Shown here: piece after piece, positions 18,640-27,842 of the stretch
Position numbering within the stretch: the stretch's first letter is position 1
Layout of the letters: every line of letters begins with the position of its first letter
Assembly: GCA_966424055.1 (NCBI GenBank)
Contig: CBJLMB010000018.1
Location: 1-64,000, forward strand
DNA: 64,000 bases
Source: Deminuibacter sp966424055
Lineage (GTDB): Bacteria > Bacteroidota > Bacteroidia > Chitinophagales > Chitinophagaceae
Reading direction: 5' to 3'
The notes under the pieces: generated by a model
Databases searched by the model: none
What the model saw: the letters and a program-made list of their open reading frames with translations, nothing else
What the model was told of the DNA's origin: nothing
Program-made: the position numbers and the translations under genes

Positions 18640-20823
18640 GTGAACCGTATTTTACAATCATTTTTTTTCGCAGCGATCAGTTTAATGGTATACAAGGCCA
18701 ATGCACAGCAAGCCGTAAATACCGGTGAAGCTATGGAAGCGCAGATCCGGTCACTCGTAGGCCAGATGACATTGAAGGAAAAAGTAAGCCTGCTGCATGG
18801 CAATTCCAAGTTTTATGTATCGGGTATACAAAGATTAAATATTCCCGAATGGGCGCTGAGCGACGGGCCACATGGCGTTCGTGCGGAGATCAACCGCCAC
18901 AATTGGGCCTATGCCGGCTGGACAAATGATTCGGCCACCTGTTTTCCGCCCGGTACATCGCTGGCTGCTACCTGGAACCCCCGGCTGGCTTACGAACAAG
19001 GGCTTGTACTGGGTGAGGAAGCCCGTTTCAGGCATAAAGATGTGTTACTGGGGCCGGGCATCAATATTATCCGTACACCACTTTGCGGAAGAAATTTTGA
19101 ATACATGAGCGAAGACCCTTTGCTCATTTCAAAAATGGCCGTTGCTTATATCAAAGCCCTGCAGTCAAAAGACGTGGCCACCAGTGTAAAGCACTGGCTG
19201 GCCAACAACCAGGAATCGCACCGTGATTCTGTTGATGTATATATGAGCGAAAGGGCTTTGCGTGAAATTTACCTGCCTGGGTTCAAGGCCGCTGTCACCG
19301 AAGGCGGCGCTTACACGGTAATGGCTGCCTATAACAGGTTCAGGGGAAGCTGGTGTTCTGAAAATGATTACCTCAACCGGCAGATCCTTCGCAAAGAGTT
19401 TGGATTTAAAGGTGTGTTGATGACCGACTGGTCTGCTGCACATACAACAGTGAAAGCGGCATTAAGTGGACTTGACCTTGAAATGGGTACAGACATAAAT
19501 GATTACAATGAATGGTATTTCGCTAATCCCCTGATAAAAGCAGTGGAAACCGGGCAGGTACCGGTGGCTGTTGTTGATGAAAAAGTATCCAATGTGCTGT
19601 GGGTAATGATGAAAACAAAAATGCTGCAGGAAGATAAACGGGAAAAAGGAAAAATGAACACACGGGAGCACCAGCAGGCCGCTTATAATGCTGCCTCAGA
19701 AGCGGCAGTGTTGTTACAAAACCAGGGCAACCTGCTGCCGTTGCATTTCGATAAGCTGAAATCAATAGCTGTTATCGGTGACAATGCTAGCCGCCGTCAT
19801 TGTAACGGGGGGCTCAGTTCTGAAATTAAAGCCTTGTATGAAGTGACGCCCCTGCAGGCGATACAGCAAAAATTTGGTGCAACGGTAAAAATAAATATTG
19901 CACAGGGATATGAAAAACAATCGGTGTTCAAAGAGGGCAATAATGCCGGCCAGTCCAACACAGATAAGGTGAACTGGAAGCTGATTGATGAAGCCGTTGC
20001 TGCAGCGAAGGAATCGGATGTGGCTGTTATTTTCGGTGGCCTCAACCATGATTTCGATACCGAATCTGCCGATAAACAAAGCATGGACCTGCCGTACGGG
20101 CAGGAAGTCTTGATCCGGGAAGTGGCCAAAGTTAATCCCCATACGGTTGTTGTTATCATTGCAGGTTCGCCGGTGAAACTGGCAGGTATTGTTCAGCGGG
20201 TACCATCTATCTTATGGTCTTGGTATGGTGGTATGGAAGCGGGCAATGCCGTGGCAGATCTGTTGAGCGGCAAAGTAAACCCTTCGGGTAAACTGCCTTT
20301 TACGCTGCCGGTAACGCTGGAGCAATCGCCCGCACATGCACTGGGCAATTACCCCGGCAGGAACCTGGAACTGAATTATGAAGAAGATATCTTAGTAGGG
20401 TACAGGTGGTTCGATACAAAGCATATCCAGCCACAGTTTCCATTTGGCTATGGTCTTTCCTATACGCATTTTTCTGTCACAGGTTTTTCAACGGATCAAT
20501 TGCGTTATGGAAAAGAGGCCACTATCCAGGCAAAGTTTACCATCAAAAATACCGGCAATACTTATGGAGCGGAAGTAGTACAATTATATGTGAGCGATCC
20601 TGTTTGTCCGGTACTGCGCCCCGAAAAAGAGCTTAAAGCTTTTGAGAAAGTTTTTTTGAAGCCCGGCGAAACCAAAACAGTGGTGTTGCCGGTTAAAGTG
20701 GCCGACCTGGCATTTTATGATGAATCGAAGAAAGCATGGAATACGGAAGCCGGTGAATATATCCTGCAGCTGGGTAATTCTTCCCGCGATATTTTCAGCA
20801 AGGTAAAAATTGCTGTTCAGTAA
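18640..20823 (+). CDS. GH3 family beta-glucosidase / beta-xylosidase, secreted
   Basis: A 727-aa exo-acting hydrolase. The GTG start at 18640 gives a signal peptide ending YKANAQ. The (beta/alpha)8 domain holds GPGINIIRTPLCGRNFEYMSEDP (about 138-160), VKHWLANNQE (183-192) and the nucleophile Asp263 in GVLMTDWSA. An alpha/beta sandwich and a C-terminal Fn3-like domain follow (KPGETKTVVLPV, with a terminal QLGNSS-type strand). It removes beta-linked glucose or xylose from the non-reducing end in the periplasm. It sits between GH42 and a CE1-like esterase. Subfamily assignment needs a tree. Confidence 0.93.
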   Translation: MNRILQSFFFAAISLMVYKANAQQAVNTGEAMEAQIRSLVGQMTLKEKVSLLHGNSKFYVSGIQRLNIPEWALSDGPHGVRAEINRHNWAYAGWTNDSATCFPPGTSLAATWNPRLAYEQGLVLGEEARFRHKDVLLGPGINIIRTPLCGRNFEYMSEDPLLISKMAVAYIKALQSKDVATSVKHWLANNQESHRDSVDVYMSERALREIYLPGFKAAVTEGGAYTVMAAYNRFRGSWCSENDYLNRQILRKEFGFKGVLMTDWSAAHTTVKAALSGLDLEMGTDINDYNEWYFANPLIKAVETGQVPVAVVDEKVSNVLWVMMKTKMLQEDKREKGKMNTREHQQAAYNAASEAAVLLQNQGNLLPLHFDKLKSIAVIGDNASRRHCNGGLSSEIKALYEVTPLQAIQQKFGATVKINIAQGYEKQSVFKEGNNAGQSNTDKVNWKLIDEAVAAAKESDVAVIFGGLNHDFDTESADKQSMDLPYGQEVLIREVAKVNPHTVVVIIAGSPVKLAGIVQRVPSILWSWYGGMEAGNAVADLLSGKVNPSGKLPFTLPVTLEQSPAHALGNYPGRNLELNYEEDILVGYRWFDTKHIQPQFPFGYGLSYTHFSVTGFSTDQLRYGKEATIQAKFTIKNTGNTYGAEVVQLYVSDPVCPVLRPEKELKAFEKVFLKPGETKTVVLPVKVADLAFYDESKKAWNTEAGEYILQLGNSSRDIFSKVKIAVQ

Positions 20824-20964
20824 AGCAATTGCTGCTTCTGTTTGTGCACTGCACAGGAAAAAGAAAGGCCGTTTGCTGACAGGAAACACCAGGGTTGTCA
20901 AATAGGATGGGCATATATTTAAAATAGATTGTTTAGCCGCATTGAGCGGATAATTTGTTTTGTT

Positions 20965-21807
20965 ATGAATTTAATACGCATCATGTTTTTGGTAGGCATA
21001 CTTACCGCTATGCATGTTTGCGCCCAGGCGCAGCATACGTTTCAAAACCCGCCACAAGGCTTTGATTCGGTGCATACAGGCATTGCACATGGCCGCATAG
21101 ATGCTATTTACTATTTTTCAACCACCGTAGGTGTCAAACGAAGGGCTTTGGTGTATACGCCACCTGGATTTTCAGCAGATAAAAAATATCCCGTACTATA
21201 CCTGCTGCATGGCCTTGCCGGAACAGAAGAAGAGTGGCCGGCCATGGCGCCCCCGCAGGTTATACTGGATAACCTGTATGGAGAAAAAAAAGCTGTACCG
21301 ATGATAGTGGTAATGCCCAATGGCAGGGCGATGAAAGATGACAGGGCTACCGGTAATAAATTCGACAGCGCGAAACTGCATGCTTTTTCTGTATTTGAAC
21401 AAGATCTTTGGGTGGACCTGATTCCGTTTATAGAAAGTAAATACCCCATTTACCACGACCGGGAACACCGGGCCATCGCCGGCTTGTCTATGGGCGGCGG
21501 TCAATCGCTGAACTTTGGGCTGGGCAATCCTGACCGGTTCGCCTGGATCGGTGCGTTTTCACCTGCCCCGAATACAAAAGCACCTGAACTGTTGCTGCCT
21601 GATTCATCCGCCACAAAACAGCAGTGGAAATTATTGTGGATATCTTGTGGTACAGATGATAACCTGCTTTGGGTTAGCCAAAAAACGCATGCATATCTTG
21701 CCCAAAAGAAGATCCCTCATATTTTCTTTACTGAACCGGGAGGGCATGACTTCCCGGTATGGAAAAAAGACCTTTACCTTTTTGCACAGCTGCTTTTTGT
21801 ACCCTAG
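20965..21807 (+). CDS. CE1-like carbohydrate esterase (alpha/beta hydrolase), secreted
   Basis: A 280-aa esterase of the feruloyl/acetyl-xylan esterase (esterase D/Fes-like) type. ATG 20965 gives a signal peptide ending CAQAQ; a TTG 36 bp upstream also opens the frame. The catalytic triad is Ser175 in GLSMGGGQS, an Asp in CGTDDN (231 or 232) and His261 in GGHDFPVW. The oxyanion region is YLLHGLAGTEEEW. It probably removes ferulate or acetate esters from hemicellulose fragments, which fits its place after GH42 and GH3 on the same strand (141-bp gap). Confidence 0.87.
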   Translation: MNLIRIMFLVGILTAMHVCAQAQHTFQNPPQGFDSVHTGIAHGRIDAIYYFSTTVGVKRRALVYTPPGFSADKKYPVLYLLHGLAGTEEEWPAMAPPQVILDNLYGEKKAVPMIVVMPNGRAMKDDRATGNKFDSAKLHAFSVFEQDLWVDLIPFIESKYPIYHDREHRAIAGLSMGGGQSLNFGLGNPDRFAWIGAFSPAPNTKAPELLLPDSSATKQQWKLLWISCGTDDNLLWVSQKTHAYLAQKKIPHIFFTEPGGHDFPVWKKDLYLFAQLLFVP

Positions 21808-21943
21808 CGGGCATCATTTTATAGCTACAGTCATAATGCAACAGGTAAAGGATATAAATGAAGGGTATAAGGCTGGGTCGATGGGAGTATCATGTGCCGA
21901 AGGAATGCCATAGATACTTAACTGTATACATAAATAAATAGAT

Positions 21944-22501
21944 ATGAAAAGATTTATGTTAGGGATAATATTTATAGTCATTAACCTTATTGCATATTCC
22001 CAGGTAAGTGCTCCTGTATATAATGACCCCGTATATAAACGGGATCGCTATCATTTTGTTGCCAATTTTTCAACATCATTGAACCTTCGGTTTATGTGGT
22101 TGGGTACTACGAAGTGTATTAATGCATTTTACCTGGTAAAGTTTAATGTAGATGAATCCGGTCGTGTTTGTAATATTCGGTTTTCAAGTGATTCATTGAC
22201 TGAAAATGACGCGCTCAATTTTGAGGGAGTAGATAACAGGTTAAGGGCAGACATCAATAAGGATTTCGATAGCATACTGCATAAAACGGATGGGCACTAG
22301 ACACCCGCAAAGATGAATGGTAAACCGGTTATGAGTAAGCCCTTGCTAATATTTATTTCAGCGAATAGAAAAACAAATGTCTGTGGTCATGACCAGTTTA
22401 GAACCCTGGGGCATTTTGAAACGTTGAAATCGGTAGGATTGAAGGAAGATGAAGGCTATTCGGTTATTGGTTTTCTGCAATGGAATGGGGATAAGCTTTA
22501 G
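21944..22501 (+). pseudogene. small secreted TonB-C-like protein, in-frame TAG
   Basis: The first part (21944-22300) encodes 118 aa with a signal peptide (MKRFMLGIIFIVINLIAYSQ) and FYLVKFNVDESGRVCNIRF, a motif of small Bacteroidota proteins related to the TonB C-terminal fold. It ends at TAG 22298-22300. The same frame then stays open for 66 codons to 22501, reading TPAKMNGKPVMSKPLLIFIS. Related proteins commonly have G-x-W-x-P before a NGKPV segment, so the TAG probably replaces a TGG tryptophan codon: GH-stop-TPAKMNGK. A nonsense mutation is the simplest reading; readthrough is an alternative. Confidence 0.6.
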
Positions 22502-23074
22502 ATGGTATTTCAGAGTACCTATTAGGATACACGCAGAAATCAAGGAATGGATAGCTATTTTAGCGTCAACTTTGTAAGGTAGAAGCTGTCCCCTGTTACG
22601 GTAACGCTCAATACCTTGTTACAATAGTTACAGATGGAGCTCCAATAAAGACAGCTGGCCTGGTATTGGCGCGTCAACAGACCGGCACAGCGACAAATAT
22701 TGGCTTTATCATGCTGTAAGCCGAAACGGGTATCGCCAACCTGGTTGTGTTTTAATTGACGATCGCAACGCCAGAAAGATGATCGATGGCAGGGTTGAAG
22801 TTGTCTTCGAGGGATGCTGGAAATTGTTTATCCAATAGTCTTCAGGCGAAAACCTGGGACGCAGGAAACTGTATTGTTTTTTCGCTATTTAATGAAGCAT
22901 AGCAGGAGACAAGGGCTTTCGGGTTTTAAAAAATTGTTCTAAGAAATTAGTACTATAGCTGAACATTTTGCACGACTTAATACTAACCATCCTGCCAACG
23001 GCTTCAAATACTTCATAAAAAAATTAGAAAATTGTGCAGCCGGGTTCACAAGCAAAAAGCCCCGGCAAAACAGT
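22502..23074. other. 573-bp intergenic region, nothing recognised
   Basis: No open frame of useful length, RNA or repeat is recognised. Short protein-like pieces interrupted by stops (for example around 22,700-22,840 on the plus strand) might be old gene debris, but no family could be named. Confidence 0.4.
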
Positions 23075-23890
23075 TTATTTATTGGGAGATGCCAGAAGGG
23101 CTGAGGTATTGTCTATGTTAAAGGATGATGGCGGATTGCCGGTAAATGATTTGAATTCCCTGATGAAATGAGACTGGTCGAAATAACCACAATCATAGGC
23201 AATAGAGGTAAGAGATGAACCGCCTTTCCCTATTAATAAAAGACTGTTCTGAAAACGGTTTATTTTACTGTATAATTTAGGTGTAACACCTGTGTGCAGT
23301 AAAAAAATCTTCCGGAGATACCTGGATGTAATACCATAACGGGATGCGACGTTATCGATATTGTCAAAAAAATCTTCTTTTTTCAACTCACTCATTACAG
23401 CCTGAACAAGTTTTACTTTATCCAGCTTCTTTTCAAACTGGGAAAGCCTTTTTAGTAAAAAACTTTCTATTAAATCGATTTGCTGGCCGGTAGATCCGGC
23501 ATCCAGTAATTTTTTATGAAGCTCTTGCACTGGCTGCCCTATAACGCTTGTAAGGTCGGTAACGTTGTCATTAAATAAACTGATGTCTTCATTCAGAAAT
23601 GCAGCAGCGGCATGTGGATAAAAACGTATTCCCAACATCCGGTTTTTTCCTGGTGTTCTGAAAGCCAAAGGTTGAATAATCTGTCCCCATAGTTCAACAC
23701 CAGGCGTTTGAATAAATTGATCGTTTATTTTAGTTTCCCATTGTACACCTTCCAGGTTAAACATTATTTCAATGCAGCCAGTCGCAAAAGCCTTGTCTTC
23801 AGTTAGTATTTCAGCATCAGATGCATATACATAATAACACTTTACGTATTTAGACAGCGCTTCAGACGGTATGTATTCTTTGTATTGCAA
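23075..23890 (-). CDS. AraC family transcriptional regulator
   Basis: A 271-aa regulator. The N-terminal half is the DUF6597-type sensor domain (YKEYIPSEALSKYVKCYYVY, then GCIEIMFNLEG and RMLGIRFYPHAAAAFLNE). The C-terminal AraC HTH (about 160-260) contains YGITSRYLRKIFLLHTGVTP and IAYDCGYFDQSHFIREFKSF. It probably controls the adjacent SRPBCC/VOC genes or itself; the sequence shows no specific ligand. On the minus strand a TAATTTTG box (23924-23917) fits the TAnnTTTG -7 promoter and lies 27 bp before the start codon. Confidence 0.93.
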   Translation of the reverse strand: MQYKEYIPSEALSKYVKCYYVYASDAEILTEDKAFATGCIEIMFNLEGVQWETKINDQFIQTPGVELWGQIIQPLAFRTPGKNRMLGIRFYPHAAAAFLNEDISLFNDNVTDLTSVIGQPVQELHKKLLDAGSTGQQIDLIESFLLKRLSQFEKKLDKVKLVQAVMSELKKEDFFDNIDNVASRYGITSRYLRKIFLLHTGVTPKLYSKINRFQNSLLLIGKGGSSLTSIAYDCGYFDQSHFIREFKSFTGNPPSSFNIDNTSALLASPNK

Positions 23891-23978
23891 AATATAAACG
23901 GATAAATACTTGAAAACAAAATTAGGTCAGGACAACTATATGGAATTGTATATTTCGGAACTATATTGAGTTTTTATT

Positions 23979-24428
23979 TTATGCGTCCGGGATCACTGGT
24001 TCTACCAGCTTTTTCAGCTTATCCAACGATTCCTGCCATCCCAGATAGCACATTTCTGTAGGAATAACGGAGGGTATTCCTTCCTGTATTATTTTCAATT
24101 CTGTGCCGCAGGAAACCTGCTTTAGCCAGATACTAACGGTCATTTCGCCGGGTAAATTGGGGTCATCAAATTTCTCATTGTATTTCAGAAACTCGTTGGG
24201 TTTGATCTCCAGGTATTCTCCTCCAAAGGAATGACCGTTGCCTGTAGAGAAGTTGGTAAAAGACATTCTGTGGAGGCCACCTTCTTTGAAATCCAGTTGG
24301 TGCACTGTGCATAAAAAACCATAAGGTGGTAACCAGGATGCTACTGCATCCGGTTCGGAAAATGCCCGGAAAACTTTTTCGGGAGATGCGGTGAGCACCC
24401 TGTGTAATGATACGCTGTTGTTTGACAT
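23979..24428 (-). CDS. SRPBCC / AHSA1 domain protein
   Basis: A 149-aa START-like fold protein of the activator-of-Hsp90 (AHSA1/CalC) group. It opens SVSLHRVLTASPEKVFRAFS and has DAVASWLPPYGF and GWQESLDKLKKLVEP at the C-terminal helix, typical of this family. These bind hydrophobic ligands, but no specific role can be read. ATG 24426-24428 was chosen because homologues start with this strand; the longer open frame overlaps the VOC gene. It lies 25 bp after the VOC gene, so they are likely cotranscribed. Confidence 0.88.
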   Translation of the reverse strand: MSNNSVSLHRVLTASPEKVFRAFSEPDAVASWLPPYGFLCTVHQLDFKEGGLHRMSFTNFSTGNGHSFGGEYLEIKPNEFLKYNEKFDDPNLPGEMTVSIWLKQVSCGTELKIIQEGIPSVIPTEMCYLGWQESLDKLKKLVEPVIPDA

Positions 24429-24453
24429 ATAATTCGGTTTAATTTTACGATGA

Positions 24454-24858
24454 TTATTTGGGAAATTTTGATAAATCCATATACAGTACTTCCCAAAGAT
24501 TGCCATCAAGGTCTTCAATGCTGCGTTGCAGCATAAAGCCATAATCCTTTGCGCTATTAGGTTCTTTACCTCCTGCTGCAATTGCTTTTTCTGCAAACTG
24601 GTTCACTTCGGCATTGCTGTCAACCGACAGCGAGTTAATAACAGAGGCCGTTTTTTTAGTGTCTGCAATTTCTTTTGAAGTAAATGTTTTGAATTTATCA
24701 TGCGTGAGCAGCATTACAAAGATCTCTTCTGTAAGTACCATGCAGGCGGCCGTATCATCTGTAAACTGCGGATTATTGGTGAACCCGATTGCTGAATAAA
24801 AATCCATTGACTTTTTAAGATCTGCCACCGGCAGGTTAATGAAAATTTTCTTGCTCAT
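24454..24858 (-). CDS. VOC family protein (glyoxalase/bleomycin-resistance-like)
   Basis: A 134-aa protein with paired beta-alpha-beta-beta-beta units. MSKKIFINLPVADLKKSMDF opens the first and DLDGNLWEVLYMD closes the second, with the glutamate often used as a metal ligand (LWEV). The family is close to the YP_/lactoylglutathione-lyase-like VOC proteins common in Bacteroidota. The start at ATG 24856-24858 is preferred over an upstream GTG. It forms a unit with the SRPBCC gene. Confidence 0.9.
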   Translation of the reverse strand: MSKKIFINLPVADLKKSMDFYSAIGFTNNPQFTDDTAACMVLTEEIFVMLLTHDKFKTFTSKEIADTKKTASVINSLSVDSNAEVNQFAEKAIAAGGKEPNSAKDYGFMLQRSIEDLDGNLWEVLYMDLSKFPK

Positions 24859-25121
24859 ATTTTGCACTGTTTTTTTGTTTCATTTGCCATACAAAGATTG
24901 TTTATAAAATAGAATTTTAAGGGTGTGTATGCGACATTTACGGGGTAGTTTTTGTCAATAACTGTTTTTAGCAATAATACACCGGCCTCCGGCCTTTTTT
25001 ACCAAGGAAACGAAAAGGATCATGATAAAATACTTTCAGTGTGCGGTATTTAGCTTAATAAGAGTGGTTCATTTATTTAATTATATATTAAATATTAGTT
25101 TAATATATAGTGATCTCTGAA

Positions 25122-25275
25122 GAGTGCCTCACTCTTATTCGGTATGAATAAAACCAGTAGTAAAGTTTATCCCGTTCACTCTTATTCGGTATTGAATAAA
25201 AATCAGTAGCAAATTTTATCCCGTTCACGAGTAGAGTGAGGCACTCTCTGAAGAGTGCCTCACTCTTATTCGCTT
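25122..25275. repeat. 47-48 bp tandem repeats and 15-bp hairpin element
   Basis: Repeats of about 47-48 bp start with CACTCTTATTCGGTAT at 25131 and 25178 and end TTTATCCCGTT; a third partial unit ends near 25275. AGAGTGAGGCACTCT (25234-25248) and AGAGTGCCTCACTCT (25253-25267) form a perfect 15-bp stem with a 4-nt loop, and the second sequence also occurs at 25122-25136. A diverged copy is at 3358-3381. It lies just downstream of the M13 peptidase stop. The rest of 24859-25284 shows nothing recognisable. Confidence 0.85.
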
Positions 25276-25284
25276 TCATCCCGT

Positions 25285-27300
25285 TCACCAGATCTTTATC
25301 CTTTCATCTTCGGGTTTGTAGTTTTTATCACCGGACTGTACATTAAATGCTTTATAAAAAGGAGCGGAGCTCATCAGCGGGCCGTTTACGCGCCACATGG
25401 CCGGCGAATGCGGGTTGGTATTCACATAAGTGCGCAAAAAGGCATCCCTTGTTTTCACCCTCCATATCCTGGCAATGGATAAAAAGAACCGCTGATCGGG
25501 TGTAAAACCATCAATCTTAGTCGAATCCTGTCCCTGCTGTGTCATTTTGAACGCATCATAGGCGATGGCAATACCCCCGTTATCTGCAGTGTTTTCACCA
25601 ACCGTTAAGGCGCCTTTGATATGTACAGTATCCAATACGGTGAATGAACTGTATAAGTCAATCACTTTTTTCGTTTTTGCCCTGAACTTTTCATAATCCT
25701 CTTTTGTCCACCAGTTTTTTACATTGCCTTCTTTATCAAACTGTGCTCCCTGGTCATCAAAGGCATGTGTCATCTCATGTCCAATAACCATCCCTATTCC
25801 GCCATAATTGATGGCATCATCTGCTGAAAAATCAAAATAGGGGAATTGCAGAATGCCGGCCGGGAACACGATCTCATTAAAAGACGGGTTGTAGTAGGCT
25901 GTAACAGTAGAAGGCGTTACGTCCCACTCCGTTCTGTCAACAGGTTTATTCAGTTTTGCCAGTTGAAACTTGTATTCATTTTGATTAAGGGAAAGCAGGT
26001 TTTCAAAATATTTGGTTCTCTCGATCTGAACTTGATCATAGTTCCGCCATTTATCGGGATAGCCTATTTTTTTGGTGATCGCATATAATTTTTCTTTTGC
26101 TTTTTGTTTTGTGCTATCGCTCATCCAATCAAGATGGCTGATCCTGTTTTCAAAAGATTTTTGCAGGTTATTCACCAGGGCAAGCACGCGTTTTTTGGCA
26201 TCCTCATTAAAAAATCTTTTTACATAGAGCTGCCCCAGGGCCTGTCCCAGGAGGCCGTCAACGCTTTCGGTCATGATCTGTTTGCGGGGTTTTTGTACGG
26301 CAGCGCCTGATAATACTTTGGTGAATTCAAAAGATGCATTCACAAAGGGCCTGCTAAGCGCTGTGGCATAATTTTGCAGGGTACTTGCTTTCAAATAAAT
26401 TTTCCAGTCATTGATGGGGATGGATTTCAGCAGCACATGTAAACTGTTGTAATAGGCGGTTTGGGCCATATCGATTGAATCGGTCTTTGCATCCAGGCTG
26501 GTAAGCAATGTTTGCCAGCCAATAGCAGGTTGCGTTTTATTGATCGTTGATACAGCCAGTTTATTATAGTTGGCATTAATATCCCTGAGCTCAATATTTG
26601 TTTTATGCGATGCGGCAATTTGTTTTTCGATACCGTAAACGATAGCGGCCTGCTTTAAGGCGGCAGCCGGTTCGCTGCCGGTTAATTGGAACAGGGTGGC
26701 TATATATGTTTTATAGGCTTGCTGAATACTGAGGGTAGGTGAATCTGTTTTAAAATAATAATCGCGGTCAGGTAACCCGATACCTGCCTGGTAAACATGG
26801 GCAATATTCATACTGCTGTTTTTGTTATCGGGTGAAATGCCGAAGCCAATAATGGAGCGATTGCCTGTTTTCAATTCAGCCGCCACAAAATTGATTAACG
26901 ATGGAACATCGCTGATGGCATCGATACGTGCAAGTATGGACTGGATGGGTTGGTATCCGCGCTGGTTGATGGTTGTAGTGTCCATGCCGGAGGCGTAGAA
27001 GTCGCCCACTTTCTGTTCAATGCTTCCGGCGGCGGCCTGCGTTTTTGAAACACTATCCAGGATACTTTGCAGCAGCAGCTTTTGCGGGATGTTCAGGAAG
27101 CTGTAAGAGCCTACTCCTGATTGATCAGCTGCAATTTTCGCTGTATCGTACCAACGGCCATTGACATAACGGAAAAAATTATCACCGGGCTTTACCGAGG
27201 GATCAATACCCTTTACATCGACAAAACTTTTTTTGGAGGATCCCGGGTTGTTGCAAGCACCCAAAACTGATACCAGACATAAACAAAGAAGCCTGTTCAT
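25285..27300 (-). CDS. M13 family metallopeptidase (neprilysin-like lipoprotein)
   Basis: A 671-aa zinc endopeptidase of the PepO/neprilysin family, which degrades peptides outside the cytoplasm. The signal peptide has a lipobox (LVSVLGAC), so it is probably lipid-anchored. The N-terminal M13 domain begins VKPGDNFFRYVNGRWYD. The catalytic domain has HEMTH (His508, Glu509, His512), NPSFNEIVFPAGILQFP and VGENTADNGG with the third zinc ligand. The C terminus ends in a W residue (RIKIW) as in family members. ATG 27298-27300 is used; a TTG two codons upstream is possible. It appears monocistronic. Confidence 0.95.
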   Translation of the reverse strand: MNRLLCLCLVSVLGACNNPGSSKKSFVDVKGIDPSVKPGDNFFRYVNGRWYDTAKIAADQSGVGSYSFLNIPQKLLLQSILDSVSKTQAAAGSIEQKVGDFYASGMDTTTINQRGYQPIQSILARIDAISDVPSLINFVAAELKTGNRSIIGFGISPDNKNSSMNIAHVYQAGIGLPDRDYYFKTDSPTLSIQQAYKTYIATLFQLTGSEPAAALKQAAIVYGIEKQIAASHKTNIELRDINANYNKLAVSTINKTQPAIGWQTLLTSLDAKTDSIDMAQTAYYNSLHVLLKSIPINDWKIYLKASTLQNYATALSRPFVNASFEFTKVLSGAAVQKPRKQIMTESVDGLLGQALGQLYVKRFFNEDAKKRVLALVNNLQKSFENRISHLDWMSDSTKQKAKEKLYAITKKIGYPDKWRNYDQVQIERTKYFENLLSLNQNEYKFQLAKLNKPVDRTEWDVTPSTVTAYYNPSFNEIVFPAGILQFPYFDFSADDAINYGGIGMVIGHEMTHAFDDQGAQFDKEGNVKNWWTKEDYEKFRAKTKKVIDLYSSFTVLDTVHIKGALTVGENTADNGGIAIAYDAFKMTQQGQDSTKIDGFTPDQRFFLSIARIWRVKTRDAFLRTYVNTNPHSPAMWRVNGPLMSSAPFYKAFNVQSGDKNYKPEDERIKIW

Positions 27301-27471
27301 AAACAAGGAATTTGTTTAAAGATAAGAGGTTCTGTACAAAATCACCATAGTGTGTGGCAAGCCCGCCCCGACATTCTGCAGTTTTAAACGCTGTGAGTAA
27401 GGTGCTGGCATGCCAATATCCCCAAAACCCTGAAAGGCATAGCTTTTGAGGCGGAAAAAGAAACTTCTTAG

Positions 27472-27792
27472 ATGGAAAACAACTGGACAGGCCAATGGAA
27501 AAACCAATACGGCTCACAGCTCATTATTGATGATGCCGGCAACGGAAAGATCGCTGGTTCGTTTAGATCAGCCGTCGATCAAAGTATACCTGCCAGCAAG
27601 GTATCCGGCATCTATACCGGCAATCTTATTGTTATCACAGTTACCAGTGCAAAGGAAGGTGAAAAGATCGCTTCCTGGACAGGCATTTTGCAAGATGGCC
27701 GGATAGAAACGGTATGGCATGTGGCCTTAGGAGGCAAGGGTATATGGGAAGCATTTCTTACCGGCGCCGATAGTTTTGTTAGACAGGTATGA
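27472..27792 (+). CDS. avidin/streptavidin family protein without signal peptide
   Basis: A 106-aa beta-barrel protein of the avidin family. WTGQWKNQYGSQLII aligns with streptavidin WYNQLGSTF, keeping the biotin-contacting Asn and Ser. FRSAVDQ aligns with YESAVGN, ASWTG with the TTWSG loop, TVWHV with TQWLL (Trp108) and GIWEA with the Trp120 region. ADSF aligns with HDTF and keeps Asp128. The position of streptavidin Trp79 is not obviously aromatic, so affinity may be lower. Unlike most avidins it has no visible signal peptide. The next gene starts 50 bp downstream, so the two may be cotranscribed. Biotin binding is inferred. Confidence 0.78.
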   Translation: MENNWTGQWKNQYGSQLIIDDAGNGKIAGSFRSAVDQSIPASKVSGIYTGNLIVITVTSAKEGEKIASWTGILQDGRIETVWHVALGGKGIWEAFLTGADSFVRQV

Positions 27793-27842
27793 AACTTTTT
27801 ATAAAGGCAGGCAGGTTATAAGAACAAATTAAACAGGATGTT

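Noticed and set aside
23979..24596. 205-aa form of the SRPBCC protein
   Set aside because: The extra N terminus overlaps the VOC gene and has no family similarity; ATG 24428 matches the usual start.
25100..25288. 62-codon minus-strand frame over the 47-bp repeats
   Set aside because: It consists of the tandem repeat and hairpin and has no independent coding signal.
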